Of a stretch of DNA of 34,965 bases, positions 1-7,796 are shown piece by piece. A model generated the notes under the pieces. That model was given only the letters and a program-made list of their open reading frames with translations. It was not told the origin of the DNA and made no database searches. This stretch comes from Candidatus Dadabacteria bacterium (GTDB taxonomy: Bacteria > Desulfobacterota_D > UBA1144 > Nemesobacterales > Nemesobacteraceae), in assembly GCA_028823955.1 (NCBI GenBank), contig JAPPFE010000047.1, positions 1 to 34,965 on the forward strand. Reading direction: 5' to 3'. The first letter of the stretch is position 1; each line of letters opens with the position of its first letter. A program made the translations under genes and the position numbers.

Positions 1-1815
1 CAGTCTCGTAAGTCTTGTCAGTCCTCCAAGCGCTGCCGGAATACTTCCGCTCAGCTTATTCTCGTTGAGAAACAGCCACCGAAGATCTGCCAGGTCCCCC
101 AGTTCGGCCGGAATACTTCCGCTCAACTGGTTTCGTGAGAGAGACAGCTGCTGAAGGTTTGTCAGTTGTCCCAGTTCGGCTGGAATCTCCCCGGTTAACT
201 GGTTTCCATATAAATACAGGCGATAAAGCTGCCTCATGCCCGCAAGTTCAGCCGGAATTCCTCCGCTCAGCTTATTCTCGTTGAGATACAGCCACCAAAG
301 ACCTGTCAGGTTCCCCAGTTCAGCCGGAATACTTCCGCTCAACTGGTTTCTATTTAAAAGCAGTCGCTGAAGGTTTGTCAGTTGTCCCAGTTCGGTCGGA
401 ATTTCCCCGGTTAACTGGTTTCCCCATAAATACAGCCACAGAAGGCTTGTCAGGTCCCCCAGTTCGGCCGGAATACTTCCGCTCAGCTGGTTTCTATTTA
501 AAACCAGCTGCTGAAGGTTTGTCAGTTGTCCCAGTTCGGTCGGAATTTCCCCGGTTAACTGGTTTCCCCATAAATACAGCCACAGAAGGCTTGTCAGGTC
601 CCCCAGTTCGGCCGGAATACTTCCGCTCAGCTGGTTTCTATTTAAAACCAGCTGCTGAAGGTTTGTCAGTTGTCCCAGTTCGGTCGGAATTTCCCCGGTT
701 AACTGGTTTCCCCATAAATACAGCCACAGAAGATCTGCCAGGTCCCCCAGTTCGGTCGGAATACTTCCGCTCAGCTTATTATCACTGAGAACCAGGTACT
801 GAAGGTTTGTCAGGTTCCCAAGTTCGGCCGGAATTTTCCCCGTTAACTGGTTTCCCCATAAAGACAGCTGCCAAAGGTTTGTCAGGTTCCCCAGTTCGGC
901 CGGAATTTCCCCGGTTAACTGGTTTCTATATAAACTCATGTGCCCAAGGTTTGTTAGTTGCCCCAGTTCGGCCGGAATACTTCCGCTCAACTGGTTTCTA
1001 TTTAAAAGCAGTCGCTGAAGGTTTGTCAGTTGCCCAAGTTCGGCCGGAATTTCCCCGGTTAACCGGTTTGTCCATAAATACAGATTCTGAAGGTTTGTCA
1101 GTTGCCCAAGTTCGGCCGGAATTTCCCCCGTTAACTTGTTTTCATATAAATTCAGATAAAAAAGGTTTGTCAGGTTCCCAAGTTCGGCCGGAATTCCCCC
1201 CGTTAATTGGTTTTGAAATAAACTCAGCTCCCAAAGGTTTGTCAGGTTTCCCAGTTCGGCCGGAATACTTCCGCTCAACTGGTTGCTCGATAAAACCAGT
1301 CGCTGAAGGTTTGTCAGGTTTCCCAGTTCAGCCGGAATACTTCCGCTCAGCTGGTTGTTATTTAAAAGCAGTTGCTGAAGGTTTGTCAGTTGCCCCAGTT
1401 GAGTCGGAATTTTCCCGCTCAGCTTATTTGATGGCAGATTAAGCATTGTCAAACTGGACAGATATCTCAACTGGACTGGCATTCTCCCGGTCAAGTTGTT
1501 ATTCCCTAGCACCAGCTGTGTGACACGGCCTTGAGCATTAATTGTGACCCCGTGCCAACTTCCAATGGGTGTGGCGTCAACCAGCCATCCTTGCTTGTTT
1601 GTCCAGTCGGCGCCGCCCGTCTCGCAGTAAAAGTCTATCAGCACCTGCCTGTCGGTAGGCGGGTTGGAGAACCTGTTTGAAGCACATGTCTCCGCCCGCG
1701 CGTTTCCCGGCAAAGCGAAAAGCGCCGCGGCAAGGCAGAGCAGAACGCACCTCACAGCAAACACAGCAATACCTTCTGAGAAAAGAGCGTATCGGGGACT
1801 TTCTAACACCTTCAT
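1..1815 (-). CDS. Secreted leucine-rich-repeat protein, C-terminal part beyond the window
   Basis: The minus strand is open from the ATG at 1815 to the left edge, giving 605 codons without a stop. The protein starts with a Sec-type signal peptide: a basic start, the hydrophobic core CVLLCLAAALFALPG, and cleavage near ARA-ET around residue 41. A cap follows (GADWTNKQGWL, then SWHGVT), typical of the first repeat of plant-type LRR proteins. About 20 repeats of 24 residues come next, with the consensus LSGSIPAELGNLTNL-Q-L-LNxNQ. LRR solenoids usually bind proteins or surfaces, and the signal peptide places this one outside the cytoplasm. AGAGG stands about 7 nt before the ATG. The promoter contains a G8 tract (separate entry). 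The ligand is unknown and the C-terminal anchor is not visible. The family call is secure. Confidence 0.9.
   Translation of the reverse strand, partial: MKVLESPRYALFSEGIAVFAVRCVLLCLAAALFALPGNARAETCASNRFSNPPTDRQVLIDFYCETGGADWTNKQGWLVDATPIGSWHGVTINAQGRVTQLVLGNNNLTGRMPVQLRYLSSLTMLNLPSNKLSGKIPTQLGQLTNLQQLLLNNNQLSGSIPAELGNLTNLQRLVLSSNQLSGSIPAELGNLTNLWELSLFQNQLTGGIPAELGNLTNLFYLNLYENKLTGEIPAELGQLTNLQNLYLWTNRLTGEIPAELGQLTNLQRLLLNRNQLSGSIPAELGQLTNLGHMSLYRNQLTGEIPAELGNLTNLWQLSLWGNQLTGKIPAELGNLTNLQYLVLSDNKLSGSIPTELGDLADLLWLYLWGNQLTGEIPTELGQLTNLQQLVLNRNQLSGSIPAELGDLTSLLWLYLWGNQLTGEIPTELGQLTNLQQLVLNRNQLSGSIPAELGDLTSLLWLYLWGNQLTGEIPTELGQLTNLQRLLLNRNQLSGSIPAELGNLTGLWWLYLNENKLSGGIPAELAGMRQLYRLYLYGNQLTGEIPAELGQLTNLQQLSLSRNQLSGSIPAELGDLADLRWLFLNENKLSGSIPAALGGLTRLTRL
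13..1441 (-). repeat. Array of 72-bp tandem LRR-coding repeats
   Basis: A 72-bp unit recurs about 20 times with constant phase; copies of the GGTTTGTCAG-like motif start near 1381, 1309, 1237 and so on down to 85 and 13. Each unit encodes one 24-residue LRR on the minus strand. Even-length in-frame units give long open frames on the opposite strand that are not genes. Adjacent units differ mainly in the solvent-exposed codons. Confidence 0.9.
371..733 (-). repeat. 144-bp exact tandem duplication inside the LRR array
   Basis: The segment 371-514 is repeated without visible change at 515-658, and a third, partial copy runs from 659 to about 733 before diverging. The period is two LRR units (48 residues). 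The identity at synonymous sites points to a very recent duplication or gene conversion. Confidence 0.85.
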
Positions 1816-1867
1816 TCTAAACCTCTCTATTTTTTTCATATTCCAGTTGAGTTTCTGGTGGGGATGA

Positions 1868-1894
1868 ATTATATACGTCTACCCCCCCCGTCAA
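1868..1894 (-). promoter_or_regulatory. Promoter of the LRR gene with a poly-G spacer
   Basis: On the minus strand a -35 box TTGACG (1889-1894) and a perfect -10 box TATAAT (1868-1873) are separated by 15 nt (1874-1888). Most of the spacer is a run of G; the whole tract is G8, 1882-1889 on the plus strand as C8. The start site would fall near 1861, giving a leader of about 46 nt to the ATG at 1815. Slippage in the tract would change the spacing toward or away from 17 nt. Confidence 0.6.
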
Positions 1895-2097
1895 TTACAG
1901 GGCGGCGGGTGTTGATACAAAACAATGCCGGAGGAAGGAACGTAATTACTCACCCCCTCTTTCGTAAGCACATGCTCTACTGGGGGTCAGGCTGTGTTGA
2001 TACGTCAAATCTGGTGTATGGGAGAGTGGCCAACAATGCCTTCAGTCCATTCCTGTCTTTCTCAAGACACCGTGCTGCGTTCGGACCCTGGTCCGGC

Positions 2098-3444
2098 TCA
2101 GAAACTGTAAGCCAGATTGATCTTTACGTAACTGTCGCGCCGCACGTAGTATATGAAGTCCTCTTCGTCGATATCCAGAAAAGCCGAGGTCTCAATATGC
2201 AGCAACCAGTTGTCCGAAGAAAGGCGGCGCTTGAACTCGCCTGCGATGACGCGACTGCTTTTGTTGAGGGAACTCAAAACGCTGACGACAAATTCGGTGC
2301 TCTGCGGATCGTTCAATCCGAGACGCGCGGCAATGAACAGGTCGTTCTCGAATGCATTGGTTGCCCAGCGGCCACGGCCATCGTAAGCCCATTCGGCAAA
2401 CAGGATCAGGTCAGAGTTCGAACCCAATATGGAATAGAGTGTGTACTCGCTGCCCAGTATGAAAGCTGTGTAGTCCTCTTCCTCCAAAGTATTGAGGTGC
2501 TGGATGTACCTGCTGTTCCTCGCGCCAACGCGGTAGATTGCTTCCAGCTTGAGCAGCAGGGAACCCCTTGTAAGCTGAGAATCCACACCGAACTGGCGAA
2601 TCTTCTCGTAATGCGGAGCCAGTACCAGCCCGGAGTCGAGAAATACAGGCAAGAGGGTGGGCTCCCGGTTCGTACCGTTGAACAGACTGAGACCGATCTC
2701 GAGCGGTCCTAGTAAGCCGCTGTACCGGCCGGCAAGATCAACATGCCACTTTTTCGCGCCGGATTCGTATGAAATCATGTCCTGGTCTACAATGAACTCA
2801 TACCGCTGGCGGCCACGCCGGCCCGGATAGATGCGCGCGCGGTGCCACGTCATCGCGAACAGTTCCAGCGTTCCCCAGTCACCCGACCAGGTGAAATGGG
2901 CCATCGGCTGACCCATCTTTGTCTTTTCGTTCGGGTGTTCAATAACATCGGCCTGGTTGATGATATCCACCAGGGAACGCAGTTCCGCGACGCCCCAGAA
3001 CACCCGGTCGATGCCCAGACGCAATTCCCATTCGCCATCGCCAATATCGCCGTACATCAGTAGGTAGGCCTCAAGGAAATCAGCGTACGTGCGGTCCGGA
3101 TCCCCGGCATCATATCGCAAAAAGGGAGTCACCGTTATGCTTGTGCCTTCGTCGTTCTCAACATAGAACGTCGTCTCAACCGCAAGCCCGCCGGCATACG
3201 AGCGCTGGTCGGGGTACGCAGAATCCTGGGGATACAGCCAGGCCTCAGTCGAGAGGCGCCCGGAGACATCAATCCCCTCGGCGAAGCCGGCCGGGTACGC
3301 CACGGTCGGGAGCACCGAAACAAGCATCCCCAGCACCACCGCTAAAATCGCCGGGATGACTGAAGCCGGAACGCCCTTGCCGCTCTCACCGGGTGCGGTG
3401 AACGGATTTTTGAGAATCCGGCACTGGGTCCTTTCAAACAACAT
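2098..3444 (-). CDS. Outer-membrane beta-barrel protein
   Basis: This 448-residue protein has an N-terminal hydrophobic segment (IPAILAVVLGMLVSVLP, about residues 30-46) that serves as a signal peptide. The rest alternates short amphipathic strands with charged turns and ends in YVKINLAYSF. A C-terminal phenylalanine after alternating hydrophobic residues is the usual signal for the BAM machinery. The strand pattern resembles porin-like barrels of about 400 residues, but I recognise no named family. The long basic stretch before the hydrophobic core suggests that the real start may lie downstream, for example at the GTG just before PASVIP. No clear ribosome site precedes 3444. It lies upstream of the LRR gene on the same strand, 282 bp from that gene's start, and that gene has its own promoter. 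Confidence 0.75.
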   Translation of the reverse strand: MLFERTQCRILKNPFTAPGESGKGVPASVIPAILAVVLGMLVSVLPTVAYPAGFAEGIDVSGRLSTEAWLYPQDSAYPDQRSYAGGLAVETTFYVENDEGTSITVTPFLRYDAGDPDRTYADFLEAYLLMYGDIGDGEWELRLGIDRVFWGVAELRSLVDIINQADVIEHPNEKTKMGQPMAHFTWSGDWGTLELFAMTWHRARIYPGRRGRQRYEFIVDQDMISYESGAKKWHVDLAGRYSGLLGPLEIGLSLFNGTNREPTLLPVFLDSGLVLAPHYEKIRQFGVDSQLTRGSLLLKLEAIYRVGARNSRYIQHLNTLEEEDYTAFILGSEYTLYSILGSNSDLILFAEWAYDGRGRWATNAFENDLFIAARLGLNDPQSTEFVVSVLSSLNKSSRVIAGEFKRRLSSDNWLLHIETSAFLDIDEEDFIYYVRRDSYVKINLAYSF

Positions 3445-3486
3445 GATGGTAGTGCGTAAGCCTCATTTTATTCAGAAATATAGTAA

Positions 3487-3520
3487 CCAGTACCTTTCTA
3501 AAAAGCTTGAATCAAGCGAA
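3487..3520 (+). repeat. Dyad-containing interspersed repeat, copy A
   Basis: This stretch starts CCAGTACCTTTCTAAAA and contains the dyad GCTTGA-A-TCAAGC at 3505-3517. It recurs with one base less at 34919-34948. It lies about 215 bp before the IS110 transposase, so it may be the target site or the left end of that element. Confidence 0.6.
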
Positions 3521-3587
3521 AAGAACAAAAATCGAATTTATAATTAAATTCACGGGTTGCCTGACCGAGAGCTGCCTAATTTTAACT

Positions 3588-3699
3588 GTGCCATTGAGCA
3601 CCTATTTAGGACAAGCGCCTCGGCCAGGCGCCGTGATAAATGCCCAACAGGAAGTTCGCGCCCAAGAGCGCCCGTACTGGTTCTGTCAAGCATCACGGC
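3588..3699 (+). ncRNA. Candidate IS110 bridge RNA
   Basis: Three nested or consecutive stems lie just upstream of the transposase: GTGC/GCAC (3588-3591 with 3598-3601), GCGCCT/AGGCGC with a CGGCC loop (3615-3620 with 3626-3631), and an 8-bp outer stem GCCGTGAT/ATCACGGC (3630-3637 with 3692-3699). The outer stem encloses a further bulged stem (3647-3653 with 3681-3686) and a large internal loop. IS110-group elements encode a bridge RNA at this end, with loops that pair with target and donor DNA. Position and architecture fit; the loop-DNA pairing cannot be checked without the exact element ends. Confidence 0.5.
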
Positions 3700-3733
3700 A
3701 AACCCGAATTTACAATGGAGGTATTAGTTTACA

Positions 3734-4981
3734 ATGAATAATCTTGAATCTCTATTTTTTGCGGGCATAGACTGGGGGAAAAACTCCCACCAGGTCTGCG
3801 TCATTGACAATGAAGGTTCCGTTGTCGAAGGAAAAAGCTTCAGACACACGGGAACCGGTCTTTTTGAAATGTCTCAGTGGATACAGAAGGTCTCAGGTTC
3901 TGATTCCTGTGACATGGCCGTTGCCATAGAGGTGAACCACGGCCCCGTGGTGGAAAGTCTATGTGAACAGGGTTTTATGGTTTATTCCGTAAATCCCAAG
4001 CAGCTTGACCGCTTCAGAGACAGGTTCTGCGTCTCGGGAGCCAAGGATGACAGAAAAGACGCTCTGGTTCTTGCGTCTGCGCTGCGCACGGACCGCAGAC
4101 GCTTCCGCCGCGTTGAACCGCAGAACCTGGACGTCATAGTTCTGCGGGAACTTACCAGAACGAGGGAAGAACTCACAAGAGAACGCACACGCCTTGTGAA
4201 CCGTTTCCGCACGCTGCTGTGGAGGTATTATCCTCAGTTTGAAGAGCTTCTCGGCAGTACCGTAAGGCCATGGCATCTTGAGCTTTGGGAACTTATCCCC
4301 TGTCCTGGCGCGGCAAATGGGAAAAGAGCCTCAACGGTCAACAAGATTCTCAAGCGCAACAGAGTGAGACGTGTTGACGCCGAGGGAGCGCTCAAGATAC
4401 TGCGGGCTGAAAGAATAAACGTGAGCGACGCGACCGTGCAAAGCTGTGTCTTCCATATAAGGTCGGTTGTTGAACGTTTGAAGGTGGCAGACCGTCAGCT
4501 CGGGGGAATCAAAGACTCCATAGAGAAGGTTATAGAAACCGTGAACGAAAAGCTTAAGGCTGAGGGAGACGGACCGACTGATATTGAGATTCTACGCTCC
4601 ATCCCCGGCGTGGGAATCGTGGTGCTCGCCACGCTTATTGCCGAGGCGTGGAGTCTTGTGCGCCGTCGGGACTTCGAGGCGATCCGATGTCTCGGGGGCA
4701 CAGCTCCAGTAACAAGACAATCGGGCAGGACAAAGCTGGTTGTCAGGAGAAGGGCTGTGTGCAAAAGCCTCTCGGCCGCGTTTCATATTCTGGGAGGGAT
4801 AGCCGTAACCAATGATCCGGTAAGCAAGGCAAAATATGAAGAGCTTCGGGAAAAGGGTCATGGTTACTGCAGATCCGTTCGCACTGTGTGTGACCGTCTT
4901 TTGTTCGTCGCCCGCGTCATCCTGGAAAAAGGAGAACTGTTTGACAAGGAATTCAGGAAACCTCTTCCAGATGCCGCGTAG
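3734..4981 (+). CDS. IS110-family transposase (DEDD and serine recombinase)
   Basis: This 415-residue protein has both IS110 domains. The N-terminal RuvC-like DEDD domain shows D13 in GIDWGKNSH, E66 in VAIEVNHG, and D106 and D109 in KDDRKDALVLA. A coiled-coil linker follows. The C-terminal Transposase_20 domain begins at LRSIPGVGIVVLATL and includes the serine in TRQSGRTK (S330), the position of the nucleophile in this family. Such enzymes recombine a circular donor with a target chosen by the bridge RNA. Length and residues are complete, so the copy looks active. A GGAGGT site lies about 15 nt before the ATG. It stands between the barrel gene and the sterol genes, and the following gene begins 299 bp downstream. 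Confidence 0.93.
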   Translation: MNNLESLFFAGIDWGKNSHQVCVIDNEGSVVEGKSFRHTGTGLFEMSQWIQKVSGSDSCDMAVAIEVNHGPVVESLCEQGFMVYSVNPKQLDRFRDRFCVSGAKDDRKDALVLASALRTDRRRFRRVEPQNLDVIVLRELTRTREELTRERTRLVNRFRTLLWRYYPQFEELLGSTVRPWHLELWELIPCPGAANGKRASTVNKILKRNRVRRVDAEGALKILRAERINVSDATVQSCVFHIRSVVERLKVADRQLGGIKDSIEKVIETVNEKLKAEGDGPTDIEILRSIPGVGIVVLATLIAEAWSLVRRRDFEAIRCLGGTAPVTRQSGRTKLVVRRRAVCKSLSAAFHILGGIAVTNDPVSKAKYEELREKGHGYCRSVRTVCDRLLFVARVILEKGELFDKEFRKPLPDAA

Positions 4982-5280
4982 AAGGAAATGTTAAGAAGAA
5001 AAATCAGGGAGGAATCTTAAAAAAAAGAAATTCGCTCTATACATAAAATTTAAGCTTGTAAAAGACAGGAAGTCCTAAATTTTCGCGTTCCAAGTCTTGA
5101 ACCAGAATTATATTCAAATCTGGTTTTATTGAAGTTCTGAAAAAAGCGGGCCGGGTGATCCAAAGAATGTTTTTGACCCATTGACGGAGATCGGATAAGA
5201 TCGTTTCCCAAAATTCAGAAGAAAAGTCAGAAGGTGATAAAGAATCTTTCATATAGAAAACTCTACAGAGGGAAACACAA

Positions 5281-6282
5281 ATGGCAGATGACTCCCATAA
5301 CCCAGTTTCAAATTCAGTTCAGCCGGATGATATTTTGGAAAGGCTGTCGAAGTACCGCAGAAGCCAGGGGCTGAGCAAGGAAGAGTACGCCAGCACGGTA
5401 ACGGCGTTTTATAACCTCATTACCGACTTTTGCGAGCGTGGATGGGGACAGTCGATTCACTTCGCAGTGATGGAGCCGGGGGTGTCTTTCGAGGAATCCA
5501 TTGCCAACCATGAGTATTTTCTGGGCGAAGCCATTGGGTTGAGACCGGGTATGAATGTGCTGGATGTCGGGTGCGGCGTGGGCGGACCCCAACGCTCCCT
5601 CGCAAGAAAGTACGGCGCTTCGATCGTGGGCCTCAACATCAACAAATATCAGCTCGGGAAGTGCTCCGTGTATAACAGCGAGGCTGGCCTGGACCATCTC
5701 TGCAGCGTCCTGCACGGCGATTTCCTGAATATACCGGCGGAAGACGGAAGCTTCGACGCGGCTTACCATATCGAGGCCTTGTGTCATGCGCCGGATAAAG
5801 CCGCGGCCTATGCCGAGATATTCCGTGTATTGCGGCCCGGCGCGGTCTTCGTCGGCTACGACGTGTGTACGACCCCGCTTTACGACGGCGGAAATCCTAA
5901 GCACCGGGAACTCAAGGAAATAAACGAATACGTCTCCGCTCTTCCGGAAATCGCTTCATTCACGGAGGTAGACGACAGCCTGCGGGCAGCCGGTTTCGAA
6001 CTTGTCGAGGCGCGTGACCGCGCTCTTGACGCCGACCCCAAGACGCCGTGGTATCAACCGCTGGAAGGGGGCAGCCTGAATCTGAGGAGTTTCTCGAGAA
6101 CGGCCCTTGGCCGCAAAATCGCCTCGGCGGTTGTGCCCGTTCTGGAAGGCGTGCGCGCCGTACCCAAGGGATCATCCGAGGCACGAAGAATTATCAATGT
6201 CGTGGCCGACAGCCTCCTGGCCGCAGGACGTCTGGGAATTGTTACGCCCATGTACTACCACAAGGCGCGCAAGCCGGGCTGA
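5281..6282 (+). CDS. Sterol C-24 methyltransferase family protein (ERG6/SMT-like)
   Basis: This 333-residue SAM-dependent methyltransferase has the marks of the sterol methyltransferase family. Near residues 45-62 is the sterol-binding region (FYNLITDFCERGWGQSIHFA, compare the Y-D/E-x-GWG-x-S-x-HF signature of ERG6). SAM motif I is VLDVGCGVGGP (about 93-103). ALCHAPDKAAAYAEIFRVLRPG follows in the core. The C-terminal Sterol_MT_C segment ends in LGIVTPMYYHKARKPG. SMTs transfer a methyl group to C-24 of the sterol side chain. It lies convergent to a sterol reductase. GAGGGAA sits about 8 nt before the ATG. A second, interrupted SMT lies at 18769-19809. Related SMT-like enzymes that methylate other isoprenoids are the main alternative. 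Confidence 0.85.
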   Translation: MADDSHNPVSNSVQPDDILERLSKYRRSQGLSKEEYASTVTAFYNLITDFCERGWGQSIHFAVMEPGVSFEESIANHEYFLGEAIGLRPGMNVLDVGCGVGGPQRSLARKYGASIVGLNINKYQLGKCSVYNSEAGLDHLCSVLHGDFLNIPAEDGSFDAAYHIEALCHAPDKAAAYAEIFRVLRPGAVFVGYDVCTTPLYDGGNPKHRELKEINEYVSALPEIASFTEVDDSLRAAGFELVEARDRALDADPKTPWYQPLEGGSLNLRSFSRTALGRKIASAVVPVLEGVRAVPKGSSEARRIINVVADSLLAAGRLGIVTPMYYHKARKPG

Positions 6283-6374
6283 TCCGTACAGACAGCAATC
6301 AGGTTCCAACGAAAGCACTGTGTGGCCCGGCGGCGGGTGTAATTACCCTGAATGAATCCAGCCGGGAACTCTCA

Positions 6375-7514
6375 TCAATAAATGCCGGGGAAAATCCGGT
6401 ATTTGACCCGCGCCTGATATTCCGCCCACTTTTCGGCACCGTATTTCTCGGCACAATACGCATCGTCAAAACGTTGACGAAAGGTAAAAAACGTTACGAC
6501 GAAGACAAAGTAGATCCACGCCCAGGGATTGGTAAAGTAGCCGAATGCCAGGGCAATTGAAAGACCAAGGAAACCTTCGCCTAGGTAGTTGAAGTGGCGA
6601 GCGGCACCCCAGAAGCCACTGCACAGGATCTTGCGGTCTCCGGCCTGGATGTACTCAGGCTTGATGATCCCGAGAAATTTGCGGTCGGGCCATCGCTTGA
6701 ATGTATATTTCTGCATGTTGGCGCCGCGCGAGATGCCCCACCCGAACAGGAACAGCGCAGTTGTCCCGATCAGCCAGAAATATGTCCATCCCGACGAGAA
6801 CCCGGGAGACGGGTAAGCGGCCATGCCCCAAAGCGGGAGGATAAACAGCCACCCGTAGACCACGAGGCCTCCCCAGAACATTTTGAAGCCGATGCCCTCA
6901 TGGATCAGATCATAGGTATACAGCTGGACGCGCTCGAAGATAAAATAGTCCAGTATGTAGTATGTGTAGAATGCCGCATACAGGAAAACGCCCGGATTAT
7001 AGTTCTCGCCAAAGATTTCGTAGTTGTACGCAGCCCCAGACAAGGCGTTGAGCGCCAGCATCGTCCCACCGACGACATAGAAATACATCTTTATATCGAA
7101 GCGCTCGTTAAAGAACGATATCTCCTGCACCCGCCCGTCCCAAAGCGCCAGAAGCGGGTTTTTTATCCTGCCTTGCGGCTGGCTGAAGACCGCCATGATC
7201 GCAAAGATCGTGGTGAAGACCGTTCCGCCGGTCACGGCATAGACCGAGGACTGGTAGAACCACTCACGCGGCATCCCGGTGAGCTCGAAAGCCCACACGA
7301 TCAGCGCGACCGCAAACACCACGATACCGTTTAGCCGGTAACTGCGGGGTTTACCGGTCTGCGGATTAATAACGTAGCCGGGAACCCGCTTTCCGGGCAG
7401 TATAAGCTGCGCAAGGAAAAACACGGCGAAAATCACAAGCGGGGTGAAAAAACCCGCTATCGCTTCCGTCCGGGAAAGCTCGAAAAGGTGGCCAATGCCA
7501 AGCCATTCGATCAT
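6375..7514 (-). CDS. Sterol reductase, ERG24/ERG4/DHCR7 (LBR) family
   Basis: This is a polytopic membrane protein of 379 residues with about eight to ten hydrophobic segments. The C-terminal half carries the family signatures: RGANMQKYTFKRWPD, then GFWGAARHFNYLGE, then RQRFDDAYCAEKYGAEKW and the terminus YRIFPGIY. These match the NADPH-binding and active-site motifs of delta-14, delta-7 and delta-24(28) sterol reductases. The position of the reduced double bond cannot be read from sequence. Because C-24 methylation can leave a 24(28) double bond, an ERG4-like role next to the SMT is plausible; a delta-14 reductase acting after C-14 demethylation is the other option. The start is supported by AAGGAGGA 8 nt upstream. 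It is divergent from the P450 gene, sharing a 282-bp regulatory region. Confidence 0.88.
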   Translation of the reverse strand: MIEWLGIGHLFELSRTEAIAGFFTPLVIFAVFFLAQLILPGKRVPGYVINPQTGKPRSYRLNGIVVFAVALIVWAFELTGMPREWFYQSSVYAVTGGTVFTTIFAIMAVFSQPQGRIKNPLLALWDGRVQEISFFNERFDIKMYFYVVGGTMLALNALSGAAYNYEIFGENYNPGVFLYAAFYTYYILDYFIFERVQLYTYDLIHEGIGFKMFWGGLVVYGWLFILPLWGMAAYPSPGFSSGWTYFWLIGTTALFLFGWGISRGANMQKYTFKRWPDRKFLGIIKPEYIQAGDRKILCSGFWGAARHFNYLGEGFLGLSIALAFGYFTNPWAWIYFVFVVTFFTFRQRFDDAYCAEKYGAEKWAEYQARVKYRIFPGIY

Positions 7515-7679
7515 AACTGAATCCTCCTTTCCCCAGTGAAGTGGTCGCTATACGCACAGAGAAGATCAATGACGCACTGCACTGGAATTGCGTAATGCTA
7601 GCAGTATACAGACTATATGGGGACAGTGCTCGGAATTTTTTCAAAATCGTGCTTTCAAGTTCCCGGCATTTCTTCAGAT

Positions 7680-7708
7680 TTGACTATATCCCGGCCGGGG
7701 TATAAAAT
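7680..7708 (+). promoter_or_regulatory. Promoter of the P450-flavoprotein pair with a palindromic spacer
   Basis: A -35 box TTGACT (7680-7685) and a -10 box TAAAAT (7703-7708) are 17 nt apart. The spacer holds the perfect palindrome CCCGGCCGGG (7690-7699), a likely operator. The start site would be near 7715, about 80 nt before the GTG start of the P450 gene. Confidence 0.55.
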
Positions 7709-7796
7709 CTCCATATTGCGAACTATGGTCATAGGTTTTACAATTCCCTGTAATCATTACCGTGCCACAGGTTAAAACGGAAGGGGGCGACGACTG

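Larger units (their letters stand above)
3545..4981 (+). mobile_element. IS110-family insertion sequence (ends not resolved)
   Basis: The element comprises one DEDD transposase gene with about 190 bp of structured non-coding DNA upstream. IS110 elements lack long terminal inverted repeats, so I cannot fix the ends; the limits given are the structured upstream DNA and the transposase stop. The right end may extend some tens of bases past 4981 into AT-rich sequence. Confidence 0.7.

Noticed and set aside
1-1441. CRISPR array
   Set aside because: The regular 72-bp repeats have no constant repeat with unique spacers; the units are coding and similar throughout.
375-1442. Long plus-strand open frames over the LRR array
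   Set aside because: They are the antisense of a 72-bp in-frame repeat. The minus frame has a signal peptide, LRR consensus and promoter.
1858-2712. Plus-strand frame of 284 codons
   Set aside because: It is antisense to the outer-membrane barrel gene, which has a signal peptide and a C-terminal Phe. The plus frame has no recognisable motif and covers the LRR promoter.
6594-7334. Plus-strand frame of 246 codons
   Set aside because: It is antisense to the sterol reductase gene, whose conserved motifs span the whole region. The product has no recognisable fold.
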